The notes: generated from the sequence alone by a model not told the origin. Shown: positions 18,370-27,250, counted from the first letter of the stretch. The stretch: 61,661 nucleotides of DNA from Serratia marcescens (GCF_001902635.1 NZ_MJAO01000027.1:1-61661); one strand, 5' to 3'. Made by a program: numbers and translations.

Positions 18370-18392
18370 GTTTCGCCCACGCGCCTGACTAT

Positions 18393-18422
18393 CAACAACG
18401 CCGGTGAATGCCGGCGTTGTTG
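18393..18422 (+). terminator. fadD downstream hairpin
   Basis: A perfect 12-bp stem (CAACAACGCCGG/CCGGCGTTGTTG) with a 6-nt loop lies 23 nt after the fadD stop. Only TGTTT follows, so termination may be partial and rnd may receive read-through. Confidence 0.6.
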
Positions 18423-18450
18423 TGTTTGAATCCTACAAGAGAATGATGTT

Positions 18451-19572
18451 TTGAATTATCAGTTGATCACTACCGATGCCGGATTGCAGCAGGTCTGCGA
18501 GCAGGCGAGAAAGCATGCCCAGATTGCGCTGGACACCGAATTTGTCAGAACGCGCACCTACTATCCGCAGCTGGGTCTGATCCAGCTCTACGACGGTGAA
18601 CAACTCTCCCTTATCGATCCTTTGCCGATCAAACAGTGGCAGCCGTTCATCGACCTGCTGGCCGATACCGCGGTGGTGAAGTTCCTGCATGCCGGCAGTG
18701 AAGATCTTGAAGTGTTTCTCAACGCCTTTAAAACGCTGCCGACGCCGATGGTCGATACCCAGATCCTGGCGGCCTTTACCGGTCGGCCGCTTTCCTGCGG
18801 CTTCGCTACGCTGGTGGCGGAGTACATGAAGGTTGAACTGGATAAGAGCGAGTCGCGCACCGACTGGTTGGCGCGCCCGCTGACCGAAAGGCAGTGCGTG
18901 TACGCGGCCGCCGACGTGTTCTACCTGCTGCCGATGGCTAAACAGCTGGTGCAGGAGACCGAAGAGGCCGGCTGGACCGCAGCGGCCAACAATGAGTGCG
19001 TGCTGTTGTGTCAACGCCGCAGCGAGGCGCTGGCGCCGGAAGTGGCCTATCGCGAAATCAGCAACGCCTGGCAGCTGCGTCCGCGCCAGCTGGGGTGTTT
19101 GCAGAAGCTGGCTGAATGGCGGCTGCGACAGGCGCGTGAGCGCGATCTGGCGGTGAATTTCGTGGTGCGAGAGGAAAACCTCTGGCAGGTGGCGCGTTAC
19201 ATGCCGTCTTCACTGGGGGAGCTGGACTCGCTGGGGCTGAGCGGGCCGGAGATCCGCTATCACGGTAAAACGCTGCTGGCGCTGGTGGCGGAGGCCGAAG
19301 CCCTGGATGAATCCGAGTTGCCGGCGCCGTTGGCCAACCTGATCGATCAGCCAGGTTACAAGAAGGTGTTCAAGGACATCAAGGCGGCGATCGCCACGGT
19401 CAGCGAGCAGAGCGGGTTGAGCAGCGAGCTGTTGGCGTCCCGTCGTCAAATTAACCAACTGCTGAGTTGGCATTGGAAACTGAAGGATGGCGAGAATCGC
19501 CCGGAATTAATCAGTGGTTGGCGCGGTGACTTATTAATGGCGCCGCTGCAGGAAATCCTGAAAGATTATTAA
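18451..19572 (+). CDS. rnd: Ribonuclease D
   Basis: 3'-5' exoribonuclease that matures tRNA 3' ends. The 373-residue protein (E. coli 375) has a DEDD exonuclease domain first (LDTEFVRTRTYYPQLGLIQL, then HAGSEDLEVF and YAAADVFYLLP), followed by two HRDC domains (about 210-290 and 290-373). The start is TTG, as in E. coli rnd, where a UUG start is known. The upstream ribosome site is weak (AAGAGA), which fits low expression. Downstream of fadD, as in E. coli. Confidence 0.97.
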   Translation: MNYQLITTDAGLQQVCEQARKHAQIALDTEFVRTRTYYPQLGLIQLYDGEQLSLIDPLPIKQWQPFIDLLADTAVVKFLHAGSEDLEVFLNAFKTLPTPMVDTQILAAFTGRPLSCGFATLVAEYMKVELDKSESRTDWLARPLTERQCVYAAADVFYLLPMAKQLVQETEEAGWTAAANNECVLLCQRRSEALAPEVAYREISNAWQLRPRQLGCLQKLAEWRLRQARERDLAVNFVVREENLWQVARYMPSSLGELDSLGLSGPEIRYHGKTLLALVAEAEALDESELPAPLANLIDQPGYKKVFKDIKAAIATVSEQSGLSSELLASRRQINQLLSWHWKLKDGENRPELISGWRGDLLMAPLQEILKDY

Positions 19573-19764
19573 TCGCTAAGTATCACCAGGGCAGGGTAAG
19601 GAAACTCTGCTCGGGTGAACTTGAGTAGGAAATAATGCGCTGAAGGTAAATCTGGCCAGAATTTACTTTAAACGAGGCGACGGCAAAGTTAATTGGGAAT
19701 AGTCCCAAAGGGTGAAATCCCTTTTTTGCTGCCGATAAAGCTTAATAACTGGATGTGCATACAG
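19573..19764 (+). other. rnd-minE gap with two hairpins and a U-tract
   Basis: Holds a 10-bp stem with one bulge (GTAAATCTGG/CCAGAATTTAC, 19646-19666), then AAAGGG-TGAAAT-CCCTTTTTT (19707-19727), an intrinsic terminator for the plus strand. It may just end rnd. A sigma-E-like TGAACTT-N15-CGCTGA (19616-19643) upstream raises the possibility of an independent short RNA; this is weak. Confidence 0.35.
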
Positions 19765-19795
19765 TTACCCCCTGCATAAAATATACAGGGGGTAA
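19765..19795 (-). terminator. Hairpin after minE
   Basis: A perfect 10-bp stem (TTACCCCCTG/CAGGGGGTAA) with an 11-nt AT loop lies 15 nt beyond the minE stop codon. No long U-tract follows, so it may stabilise the minCDE 3' end as much as terminate it. Confidence 0.55.
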
Positions 19796-19809
19796 TTAAT
19801 GCATCGCAA

Positions 19810-20079
19810 TCATTTAGCTGCTTCTTCCGATTCCGGTAATGTCACGTTAAGTTCAAGAACCGAAATATCGTCCCCTTTCTGCTCGAACTGCACGTGCAGC
19901 ATTTCAGGATCGATCTGAATGTATTTGCAAATAACCGCCAGAATATCGCGTTTCAGATCAGGCAGATACGGGGGCTCACTGTCCCCGCGACGACGCTCTG
20001 CGACGATAATCTGCAGCCGTTCCTTGGCTATATTGGCTGTCTGTTTTTTGCGGGACAGAAAGAAGTCTAATAAGGCCAT
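19810..20079 (-). CDS. minE: Cell division topological specificity factor MinE
   Basis: Displaces and stimulates the ATPase of MinD, driving the pole-to-pole oscillation that restricts Z rings to midcell. It is 89 residues with an amphipathic membrane-targeting N-terminus ([12 protein letters not shown]), the MinD-activating segment ([17 protein letters not shown]) and the C-terminal topological domain. It follows minD by 3 nt in a minC-minD-minE operon. Confidence 0.98.
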   Translation of the reverse strand: MALLDFFLSRKKQTANIAKERLQIIVAERRRGDSEPPYLPDLKRDILAVICKYIQIDPEMLHVQFEQKGDDISVLELNVTLPESEEAAK

Positions 20080-20082
20080 GGT

Positions 20083-20895
20083 TTATCCCCCAAAAAGGCG
20101 TTTCAGGAAACCCTTCTTCTCTTCTTCAATGAAGCGGAATGGGCGTTCTTCCCCCAACAAGCGGCAAACGGTATCGTCATAGGCCTTACCGGCGTCTGAC
20201 TCGGCATCCAGGATGACAGGTTCACCCTGGTTGGAAGCGCGCAGCACGGACTGGTCTTCCGGAATCACACCCACCAGCGGAATGCGCAGGATTTCCAGCA
20301 CGTCTTCCATGCTCAGCATATCGCCACGGCTGACGCGGCCCGGGTTGTAACGGGTCAGCAGCAGGTGTTCTTTGATCGGCGATTCGCCTTTTTCAGCGCG
20401 GCGTGATTTGGAAGAGAGAATGCCCAGGATACGGTCGGAGTCGCGCACCGAAGATACTTCCGGGTTGGTGGTGATGATAGCTTCGTCGGCGAAGTACAGC
20501 GCCATCAACGCGCCGGTTTCGATGCCGGCCGGTGAATCGCACACCACGAACTCAAAATCCATCTCGCCGAGATCGTTGAGAATCTTTTCAACGCCTTCAC
20601 GGGTCAACGCGTCTTTGTCGCGAGTCTGCGAAGCCGGCAGGATATAGAGGTTTTCAGTGCGTTTGTCTTTGATCAACGCCTGATTCAGCGTGGCGTCGCC
20701 CTGAATCACGTTCACGAAATCATAAACTACCCGACGTTCGCAGCCCATGATCAGGTCAAGGTTACGCAGGCCGATATCGAAATCGATCACTACGGTTTTC
20801 TTGCCTTTCTGGGCCAGGCCGGTAGCAATGGCCGCGCTCGAAGTGGTCTTGCCAACGCCCCCTTTACCCGATGTAACAACAATAATGCGTGCCAT
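20083..20895 (-). CDS. minD: Septum site-determining ATPase MinD
   Basis: ParA/MinD-family ATPase that binds the inner membrane as an ATP dimer, recruits MinC and oscillates with MinE. The deviant Walker A (SGKGGVGKTT, near residue 10) and the C-terminal membrane-targeting helix (KKGFLKRLFGG) are clear. The 270 residues are as in E. coli. It begins 25 nt after minC. Confidence 0.99.
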   Translation of the reverse strand: MARIIVVTSGKGGVGKTTSSAAIATGLAQKGKKTVVIDFDIGLRNLDLIMGCERRVVYDFVNVIQGDATLNQALIKDKRTENLYILPASQTRDKDALTREGVEKILNDLGEMDFEFVVCDSPAGIETGALMALYFADEAIITTNPEVSSVRDSDRILGILSSKSRRAEKGESPIKEHLLLTRYNPGRVSRGDMLSMEDVLEILRIPLVGVIPEDQSVLRASNQGEPVILDAESDAGKAYDDTVCRLLGEERPFRFIEEEKKGFLKRLFGG

Positions 20896-20920
20896 GAAAT
20901 GGATTCCTTGTCAAAAGGGC

Positions 20921-21616
20921 TTAATTTAAAGGTTGTATGGTTAAAGCGTTATCCAACAGGCTGAGTCGTACGGCCTGCCCGACGTAATCGGACGGGATTT
21001 GGTCGCTCAACCAGTACTGCCCTGCGATAGAGACTAGCTCAGCCGCCAGGTGGGTGCAAAAAATCTGACATTGCGTGTCGCCTGACGCGCCTGCCAGTGC
21101 GCGGCCGCGCATCATGCCGTAGACGTGAATGTTGCCGTCGGCAATCAATTCGGCGCCGGCGCTGACGCTGTTGGTCACGATAAGATCGCAGTTGCGGGCA
21201 TAAATTTGTTGGCCGGAACGGACAGGCGTGCTGATGATGCGCGTTTTGGCGGGGGCGTTATCCGCCACCACTGGTGCAGGCTTTGGCTCCGGCGCCGCCA
21301 CTTTCTGGCCCTTGCCTTCGCTCAGCAGCGGCAGCCCAGCACGGGCTATCGCGCGTTTTTGCCGCTCATCTCTGCAACCGCTGATGCCCACAACGCGCAG
21401 ACCTGCTGCCGCGACAGCCTGTTGAAGTTCTTTCCAGTTCGCATCGCCATCCAGCGTTGCGACGTTGATAACAACAGGGGCATTTTTCAGAAAAGCGGGC
21501 GCTTGCTCGACTTTTTCCTGTAACGCCTGACGTATTACCTCGGGCTGCGAATTATGCAAATGAACAACCGATAGGGTAAAACTGCTGCCTTTTAGCTCAA
21601 TTGGCGATTGTGACAT
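20921..21616 (-). CDS. minC: Septum site-determining protein MinC
   Basis: FtsZ polymerisation inhibitor carried by MinD. The 231-residue protein has the N-terminal FtsZ-binding domain (about 1-105), a Pro/Ala-rich linker ([10 protein letters not shown]) and the C-terminal beta-helical MinD-binding domain ([31 protein letters not shown]). First gene of minCDE, divergent from ycgL. Confidence 0.98.
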   Translation of the reverse strand: MSQSPIELKGSSFTLSVVHLHNSQPEVIRQALQEKVEQAPAFLKNAPVVINVATLDGDANWKELQQAVAAAGLRVVGISGCRDERQKRAIARAGLPLLSEGKGQKVAAPEPKPAPVVADNAPAKTRIISTPVRSGQQIYARNCDLIVTNSVSAGAELIADGNIHVYGMMRGRALAGASGDTQCQIFCTHLAAELVSIAGQYWLSDQIPSDYVGQAVRLSLLDNALTIQPLN

Positions 21617-21683
21617 CTATCCTGACTCAGTCTCAGCAACTTTAAATCCCCGGAATACCACTCGGGGTGCGATATTCCGATGT

Positions 21684-21702
21684 ACTATAAGCATGTTATA
21701 GT
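21684..21702. promoter_or_regulatory. Back-to-back -10 elements for minC and ycgL
   Basis: ACTATAA-GCATG-TTATAGT is an inverted repeat. Each arm reads TATAGT outward, at 21697-21702 on the plus strand and 21689-21684 on the minus strand, placing two divergent -10 hexamers 7 bp apart. Confidence 0.5.
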
Positions 21703-21752
21703 CAGAGTTATATCCAGGCAAGACGCTCCCTCAATTAAATAGAGTTAAAAAA

Positions 21753-22025
21753 ATGCTTTGTGTGATCTATAGAAGCCCGAAACGCGATCAAACTTATCTT
21801 TATGTCGAAAAAAAAGACGATTTCTCTCGTGTGCCAGAAGAACTGATGAAAAGTTTCGGCGTGCCGCAATTCGCCATGATGCTTTCGCTTGATGAGCGTA
21901 AGAAACTGGCGTCGGCAGATATCGAAAAGGTGAAGCAGGCGCTGAAAGACGAAGGGTATTACCTGCAGTTCCCGCCGCCGGTAGAAAACCTGCTCAATCA
22001 GCATCTGGCGGGCGACAAGGTCTGA
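21753..22025 (+). CDS. ycgL: YcgL-domain protein
   Basis: Small cytoplasmic protein of the YcgL family (DUF709); function unknown. It is 90 residues with family blocks [16 protein letters not shown] and GVPQFAMML. Divergent from minC as in E. coli and 28 nt upstream of the lytic transglycosylase gene, so probably co-transcribed with it. Confidence 0.93.
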   Translation: MLCVIYRSPKRDQTYLYVEKKDDFSRVPEELMKSFGVPQFAMMLSLDERKKLASADIEKVKQALKDEGYYLQFPPPVENLLNQHLAGDKV

Positions 22026-22053
22026 GACGGCGGCCACGGCCAGGGGAGGCGCG

Positions 22054-23076
22054 ATGATACGTTCGGCGAGAAGAACCGTATGGGCCGCCTGGCTGGCGCT
22101 GGGCGCTGTGCTGATACCGGGTGCACCGCAGGCGGCACCGGAAACGACGCTGGCGGCGAGCGGCCGCGATCCGGCGCAGTTCCCGGCGTATGTCGAGCAA
22201 CTTAAGCGCCGTGCACAGGATCAGGGCATCAGCCAGGCCACCCTTGACCGCGCTTTTGCGCAAATACATTTCGTCGATCGGGTGATCAAGGCCGATCGCA
22301 ATCAGCCGGAGCAGAAGATCACTCTGGACGACTACCTGCGGCGGGTGATGGCGCCTGTTAAGGTACGCCAAGGGCGCGAGCTGTACCGGCAGCGCCATGC
22401 GCAATGGGGGCGCGCCAGCGAGCGTTATCGGGTGCCGGGGCGCTATATCATCGCGCTGTGGGGTATGGAAAGCGCTTACGGCAAGATTCAGGGGCGAGAG
22501 GACGTGGTCTCTGCGCTGGCGACGCTGGCGTTCGAAGGGCGCCGCGAGGCCTTTTTCAACCAGGAGCTGATGGCGGCATTGCAGATCATGGATCAAGGCC
22601 ATGTCGGCGACGCGCTGCTGAAAGGCTCCTGGGCCGGCGCAATGGGGCAATGTCAGTTTATGCCGAGCTCCTTCCTGCGCTATGCGGCAGACGGCGACGG
22701 TGACGGGCGCATCGATATCTGGAACAACATTGATGACGTTTTCGCGTCTACGGCCAGCTACTTGTCCAAAGAGGGCTGGCAGCCCGGCATCGGCTGGGGG
22801 CGCGAGGTCAAACTGCCCGTCGGTTTCAATCGGGCCGATCTGGGGCTGAAAGACGCGCAGGCGCGCAGCGTCAATGAATGGCAGCAACGCGGCGTGCGCC
22901 GTGCGGATGGCAGTGCGTTGCCGCACGCCGTTCAGCGCGGTTGGATCATCGCGCCGGACGATCTGCAGGGGCGGACGTTCCTGGTCTATGATAATTTCCG
23001 CACCCTCATGCACTGGAATCGGTCTTACTATTTCGCCATTGCCGTGGGTATGATGGCGGACGCGATCGGGCATTGA
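22054..23076 (+). CDS. Lytic murein transglycosylase (GH103, MltB-like)
   Basis: Predicted periplasmic lytic transglycosylase that cleaves MurNAc-GlcNAc bonds to 1,6-anhydroMurNAc products. The 340-residue protein has an N-terminal signal peptide (hydrophobic to about residue 28; APQAAP cleavage region). The catalytic glutamate is in ALWGMESAYG, and the SLT_2 blocks GSWAGAMGQCQFMPSSFL and DGDGRIDIWNN are clear. No lipobox is seen, so it is likely soluble rather than outer-membrane anchored like MltB. I do not recall a homologue at the ycgL locus of E. coli K-12, so it seems to be an extra family member in this lineage. Confidence 0.88.
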   Translation: MIRSARRTVWAAWLALGAVLIPGAPQAAPETTLAASGRDPAQFPAYVEQLKRRAQDQGISQATLDRAFAQIHFVDRVIKADRNQPEQKITLDDYLRRVMAPVKVRQGRELYRQRHAQWGRASERYRVPGRYIIALWGMESAYGKIQGREDVVSALATLAFEGRREAFFNQELMAALQIMDQGHVGDALLKGSWAGAMGQCQFMPSSFLRYAADGDGDGRIDIWNNIDDVFASTASYLSKEGWQPGIGWGREVKLPVGFNRADLGLKDAQARSVNEWQQRGVRRADGSALPHAVQRGWIIAPDDLQGRTFLVYDNFRTLMHWNRSYYFAIAVGMMADAIGH

Positions 23077-23094
23077 TCCGGCACACCAATAACC

Positions 23095-23112
23095 GGCTTG
23101 GCGCGCCAAGCC
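23095..23112. terminator. Perfect 18-bp palindrome between the transglycosylase gene and ycgM
   Basis: GGCTTGGCGCGCCAAGCC is fully self-complementary. As RNA it forms a short-loop stem 18 nt after the upstream stop codon. No U-tract follows, so it is a weak terminator or processing stem at best. Confidence 0.35.
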
Positions 23113-23134
23113 TCTACAGTTTGGGAGAAGTGGT

Positions 23135-23791
23135 ATGTATCAACATAGAGACTGGCAGGGTTCGCTGCTCGATTTCCCGGTGAACAAGGTGGTCTGCGTC
23201 GGCAGCAACTACGCCGATCACATTAAGGAAATGGGCAGCGCGGTTTCCGTCGAGCCGGTGGTGTTTATCAAACCGGAAACGGCGCTGTGCGATATTCGCC
23301 AGCCGGTGGCCATCCCCAAAGAGTTCGGCTCGGTGCACCATGAAGTGGAGCTGGCGGTGCTGATCGGCACGCCGTTGAAACAGGCCAACGAAGACCGTGT
23401 CGCGCGGGCGATCGCCGGTTACGGCGTGGCGCTCGATCTGACGCTGCGCGATCTGCAGGCTGGCTTTAAAAAGGCCGGTCAGCCGTGGGAAAAGGCCAAG
23501 GCCTTCGACGGCTCCTGCCCGATGTCGGGGTTTATCCCGGTGGCGGAATTCGGCGATCCGCAAAATGCCGAGCTGTCGTTGACCGTCAACGATCAGCTGC
23601 GCCAGCAGGGCAATACGCGCGATATGATCACGCCGATCCTGCCGCTTATCAGCTACATGAGCCGTTTCTTCACGCTGCGCGCCGGCGACATTATCCTGAC
23701 CGGCACGCCGCAGGGCGTGGGCCCGATGGCTTCCGGCGACATGCTGAAAATCAGCCTGAACGGCAAAACGCTCAGCACTCGCGTGATCTGA
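23135..23791 (+). CDS. ycgM: Fumarylacetoacetate hydrolase-family protein YcgM
   Basis: FAH-fold metal-dependent hydrolase/decarboxylase; the natural substrate is uncertain. It is 218 residues (E. coli 219). Metal-ligand motifs are HHEVELAV (Glu/Glu region) and GYGVALDLTLRDLQ; the C-terminal motif is GDIILTGTPQGVGPM. GGGAG lies upstream of the ATG. Next to ycgN, as in E. coli. Confidence 0.93.
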   Translation: MYQHRDWQGSLLDFPVNKVVCVGSNYADHIKEMGSAVSVEPVVFIKPETALCDIRQPVAIPKEFGSVHHEVELAVLIGTPLKQANEDRVARAIAGYGVALDLTLRDLQAGFKKAGQPWEKAKAFDGSCPMSGFIPVAEFGDPQNAELSLTVNDQLRQQGNTRDMITPILPLISYMSRFFTLRAGDIILTGTPQGVGPMASGDMLKISLNGKTLSTRVI

Positions 23792-23798
23792 TTTCTCC

Positions 23799-23823
23799 TT
23801 GCCGCCGGCATCGTCGGCGGCAA
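23799..23823. terminator. Hairpin after ycgM
   Basis: A perfect 9-bp stem (TTGCCGCCG/CGGCGGCAA) with a 7-nt loop begins 8 nt after the ycgM stop codon. It lacks a U-tract. Confidence 0.45.
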
Positions 23824-23913
23824 AGCTTGCATCTCGCGACTAAAATGTCTATATAGTCCCCCCTCGAACCTGTGCGCAGGTGACTTATCCATTTACCGAA
23901 ACCGGACGCTAAC

Positions 23914-24360
23914 ATGTCACAACTCGCTTTTTGGCAACAGAAAACGCTGGCGGAAATGTCAGAACAAGAGTGGGAATCGCTGTGCGACGGGTGCGGGCAA
24001 TGCTGTTTGAATAAGCTGATCGACGAAGATACCGACGAGATTTATTTTACCAACGTAGCCTGCAACCAGCTCAACATCAAATCCTGCCAATGCCGCAACT
24101 ACGAGCGGCGTTTCGAGCTGGAAGAAGACTGCATCAAATTGACGCGCGAGAACCTCACCACCTTCGATTGGTTGCCGCCTACCTGCGCCTATCGTTTGAT
24201 CGGTGAAGGCAAGCCGCTGTTTCCCTGGCATCCGCTGATCAGCGGTTCCAAGGCGGCGATGCACGGTGAGCGCATCACGGTGCGGCATATCGCGGTGCGC
24301 GAGAGTGAAGTGGTGGATTGGCAGGACCATATCCTCAACAAGCCTGACTGGGCGCGCTGA
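23914..24360 (+). CDS. ycgN: YcgN, UPF0260 cysteine-cluster protein
   Basis: Small protein of the UPF0260/YkgJ-like group with a cysteine cluster expected to bind metal or an Fe-S centre; function unknown. It is 148 residues. The cysteine pattern is [11 protein letters not shown] near residue 25, then C-x-C ([10 protein letters not shown]) and PPTCAYRL. The last gene before a 520-bp non-coding stretch. Confidence 0.92.
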   Translation: MSQLAFWQQKTLAEMSEQEWESLCDGCGQCCLNKLIDEDTDEIYFTNVACNQLNIKSCQCRNYERRFELEEDCIKLTRENLTTFDWLPPTCAYRLIGEGKPLFPWHPLISGSKAAMHGERITVRHIAVRESEVVDWQDHILNKPDWAR

Positions 24361-24547
24361 GACGCGTTCCATTCCCGCCGTGCCGTTGACCTGAGCGGCA
24401 CGTCTACAACCTTCGTTTCATACCCCATCGCCCGGTTTTTCCTGTCAGAAACGCACAGACGAAAAATGAACCTGCTATTTATAAGGTTAACTGCTGTTCA
24501 GCGTTACCGGAGAAAGGGGAAACGTCGATACGACGGGAAGTAGGGGG
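24361..24547. other. Non-coding stretch after ycgN
   Basis: Contains an imperfect stem (GTGCCG/CGGCAC, about 24379-24400) that may end ycgN. I see no gene here. The adjacent segment carries the minus-strand small RNA candidate. Confidence 0.4.
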
Positions 24548-24618
24548 AAAAAAGCCCCTGCAAAGATGAGGGGCAAGACACACAACAACACCAGGGAAAT
24601 CGGTAGTACTCACTTTGC
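24548..24618 (-). ncRNA. Candidate small RNA with an ArcZ-like seed block
   Basis: On the minus strand a TATAGT -10 (24628-24623) is followed by a predicted 71-nt transcript. It ends in a 6-bp stem (GCCCCT/AGGGGC, 9-nt loop) and six T, an intrinsic terminator with no gene to serve. Near 24605-24590 it contains GATTTCCCTGGTGTTG, identical over 16 nt, as I recall it, to the conserved mRNA-pairing core of E. coli ArcZ. SdsR also contains ATTTCCCTGG. ArcZ itself sits beside arcB in enterobacteria, so this would be a second RNA sharing the seed. The -35 is poor. Confidence 0.55.
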
Positions 24619-24628
24619 CGATACTATA

Positions 24629-24880
24629 AGGATTTTACGGGTAAACTTCACCAAAATATTATGCTCTGAATGTGACAAAAGCGCCGTCGTTCATAAGCAA
24701 CGGTAATTTATCGATGTCGGAAGAGCGGAGGGGAAATCGCCTGCATGGCCTGCTTTCATCCGTATGCGTCTCAGAAACTTAATGTTATGTAAATTACGCG
24801 GTTGACCGCGGCGGGATGCTTCTTTTTAAACGATAAGTTGGGTAATTTGGCCGCTCTCCCGCAAGTTCGAGAGCATAACA
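24629..24880. other. Non-coding stretch upstream of the small RNA and the 23-codon ORF
   Basis: Carries the minus-strand promoter of the small RNA and the plus-strand promoter of the 23-codon ORF (possible -35 TTGACC at about 24802). No other gene is evident. Confidence 0.4.
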
Positions 24881-24952
24881 ATGAAAATGGTCCGTCTTTT
24901 TGCCGTGGCTGGCGCGCTAATCGTGCTCGTTTACTTCCTTACACATACCTGA
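24881..24952 (+). CDS. Putative 23-residue single-helix membrane protein
   Basis: A short ORF encodes MKMVRLFAVAGALIVL followed by VYFLTHT. It has a basic N-terminus and one hydrophobic helix, and a good GAGAG ribosome site 6 nt before the ATG. It is followed after 36 nt by a strong bidirectional terminator, so it would make a compact independent transcript. I do not recognise it. It could be a small regulatory membrane protein or a type I toxin, and its reality needs translation evidence. Confidence 0.45.
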   Translation: MKMVRLFAVAGALIVLVYFLTHT

Positions 24953-24987
24953 AATGGGGTTACCTCTGAATTTGACCGCAATGCCAT

Positions 24988-25015
24988 AAAAAAACGGCGC
25001 CTTCAGGCGCCGTTT
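24988..25015. terminator. Bidirectional terminator between the small ORF and dsbB
   Basis: A 10-bp stem AAACGGCGCC/GGCGCCGTTT with tetraloop TTCA. On the minus strand seven T follow, giving a strong dsbB terminator; the plus strand has TTTCTTG. Confidence 0.85.
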
Positions 25016-25032
25016 CTTGTTTGCCGGTCATA

Positions 25033-25563
25033 TCAGCGGCCGAACAGGTCGCGACGACGTGGGCGGACAAACTGGGCGATCAGTACGATCAGCGCCACCA
25101 GCAAATAGGCACCGAAGATGCCGACCAGCCACTGTGGCATTTCCAGCGTCAGGAACTGCCATTGGCGCACGGAACAGTCGCCGGAAGCGTGGAACACCGC
25201 CGGTAGCCATTTGTCCAGCGGCAGCCAGGACGGGAAGCTGACGAAGAAATCACAGGTATTGAACGGTGAAGGGTGCAGTTGGATCATGGTGTGCTTCCAT
25301 GCCAGCTGAACGCCTTCCCAGGCGCTGTAGATCCACAGCAAAATCGCCACATAGCGCAGCGGGGTTTTCGGCGCGATGGCGCCCACCAGCGAAGCGCCGA
25401 GGATGCCGAACAGCGCGCAGCGCTCATAGATGCACATGACGCAGGGCTGCAGCAGCATAACGTGCTGGAAATAGAGCGCGACCAGTTCCAACACCAACGC
25501 TGTCAGGGCCATCAGCAACCAGGCGCCGCGTCCTTGTGAACAGCGGTTAAAGAATTGCAACAT
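25033..25563 (-). CDS. dsbB: Disulfide bond formation protein DsbB
   Basis: Inner-membrane quinone reductase that reoxidises DsbA. The 176-residue protein has four membrane helices. The first periplasmic loop holds the CxxC pair (PCVMC) and the second the other two catalytic cysteines ([15 protein letters not shown]). The C-terminus RRRDLFGR is as in E. coli. I start at [21 protein letters not shown] is 8 nt upstream and the length equals E. coli DsbB. The frame continues 18 codons upstream without support. Neighbour of nhaB, as in E. coli. Confidence 0.97.
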   Translation of the reverse strand: MLQFFNRCSQGRGAWLLMALTALVLELVALYFQHVMLLQPCVMCIYERCALFGILGASLVGAIAPKTPLRYVAILLWIYSAWEGVQLAWKHTMIQLHPSPFNTCDFFVSFPSWLPLDKWLPAVFHASGDCSVRQWQFLTLEMPQWLVGIFGAYLLVALIVLIAQFVRPRRRDLFGR

Positions 25564-25684
25564 ATCTAGATTCTTCCATGCAGTAAGCAATTGAACCGGC
25601 AGTGTAAACCAATTCAACCTCGCTGCCAGCCACCTGGGCCGGATTCAGCGTAAAAATAGTCGGTTTACTCCAGCAGGCGTCGAG

Positions 25685-27250
25685 TCAATGGCCGATGGCG
25701 TCGACGGGCGGCAGCGCCAGCCAATGCCATTGCGTCAACAGCTCGGTCGCCGGTTCAAGCGTAAACTGTACGCATAGCAGGCCGACCACGGTCAACACCA
25801 CCGTATACGGCAGAGCCATCCACACCATGCGGCCATACGACAGGCGCACCAGCGGTGCCAGCGCCGACGTCAGCAGGAACAGGAACGCCGCCTGGCCGTT
25901 AGGGGTAGCGACCGAAGGCAGGTTGGTGCCGGTATTGATGGCGACCGCCAGCAATTCGAACTGTTTCAGTGCGATGGTGCCGGATTCCAACGCGGCGCGC
26001 GCCTCGTTGATGTAAACCGTGCCGACGAACACGTTGTCGGAAACCGACGACAGCAGGCCGTTGAACAGGTAGAACAAGGTCAGCTGAGAAGCGGGTTCGG
26101 CGCGCAACACAAACTGGATCACCGGGCTGAACAGATGTTGTTCAATGATTACTGCCACAACGGTGAAAAACACTGTCAGCAGCGCGGTGAACGGCAGCGC
26201 TTCCTGGAACGCCTTGCCGATGGCGTGTTCGTCGTTCACGCCGCACAGTGAGGTGGCGAGAATGATCACCGACAGGCCGATCAGGCCGACCTCCGCCAGG
26301 TGGAAGGCCAGCGCCAGCACCAGCCAAACGCCAATCAGCGCCTGCATCACCAGCTTGAGCCGTTCTTGCTTGCTGCGGCTTGCGGTGGCCTTGCGGTCAT
26401 ACTCTTTCAACACGTCACGCACCGCTTCCGGCAGTTGCGTACCGTAGCCGAACAGGCGAAAACGCTCCACCAGCCAGCAAACCGCCAGGCCGCAAATCAG
26501 CACCGGCAGCGTGACCGGCGCCATGCGCAGGAAGAAATCGATAAAGCCCCAGCCCGCGCTTTTGGCGATGATCAGATTCTGCGGCTCGCCCACCATGGTC
26601 ATGACGCCGCCCAGTGCGGTGCCGACGCCGGCGTGCATCAGCAAGCTGCGCAGGAAGGCGCGGAATTGCTCCAGCGTTTGCTTGCGCTCTTCACCGGTGA
26701 AATCGCTGTCATCGCCGATATCGCCGTCGGGGCGATTTGAAGTCACGTTGTGATAGATGGAGTAGAACCCGGTGGCGACGCTGATCACCACCGCCACGAC
26801 CGTCAGCGCGTCGAGGAAGGCGGAAAGAAAGGCGGCCGCCAGGCAGAACGCCAGCGACAGCCAGGTTTTTGAGCGAATGTTGAGCAGCAGTTTGGTAAAT
26901 ACGAACAGCAGCAGCTGTTTCATAAAGTAGATGCCGGCCACCATAAAGACCAGCAACAGCAGCACTTCCAGGTTATGTTCGATTTCCTGCGAGACCTGCG
27001 CCGGGCTGGTCATGCCGATGGCTACCGCCTCCAGCGCCAGCAGGCCGCCTGGCAACAGCGGATAGCATTTCAACGCCATTGCCAGGGTAAAGATGAACTC
27101 GATCACCAGTAGCCAACCCGCGATAAACGGACTGGCGAAAAAGAACACCAATGGGTTGATCGCCAGGAAAATGATAACGGTCAGTTTGTACCAGTCGGGA
27201 GATTGCCCCAGGAAATTTTTGAGCAGGGCGCTGCGCAGGGTTGTTTCCAT
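25685..27250 (-). CDS. nhaB: Na+/H+ antiporter NhaB
   Basis: Electrogenic sodium/proton antiporter of the inner membrane used in sodium and pH homeostasis. It is 521 residues with about a dozen membrane helices. Conserved blocks shared with E. coli NhaB (513) include [11 protein letters not shown] near the N-terminus, [19 protein letters not shown] and [24 protein letters not shown] precedes the ATG. Divergent from fadR. Confidence 0.97.
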   Translation of the reverse strand: METTLRSALLKNFLGQSPDWYKLTVIIFLAINPLVFFFASPFIAGWLLVIEFIFTLAMALKCYPLLPGGLLALEAVAIGMTSPAQVSQEIEHNLEVLLLLVFMVAGIYFMKQLLLFVFTKLLLNIRSKTWLSLAFCLAAAFLSAFLDALTVVAVVISVATGFYSIYHNVTSNRPDGDIGDDSDFTGEERKQTLEQFRAFLRSLLMHAGVGTALGGVMTMVGEPQNLIIAKSAGWGFIDFFLRMAPVTLPVLICGLAVCWLVERFRLFGYGTQLPEAVRDVLKEYDRKATASRSKQERLKLVMQALIGVWLVLALAFHLAEVGLIGLSVIILATSLCGVNDEHAIGKAFQEALPFTALLTVFFTVVAVIIEQHLFSPVIQFVLRAEPASQLTLFYLFNGLLSSVSDNVFVGTVYINEARAALESGTIALKQFELLAVAINTGTNLPSVATPNGQAAFLFLLTSALAPLVRLSYGRMVWMALPYTVVLTVVGLLCVQFTLEPATELLTQWHWLALPPVDAIGH

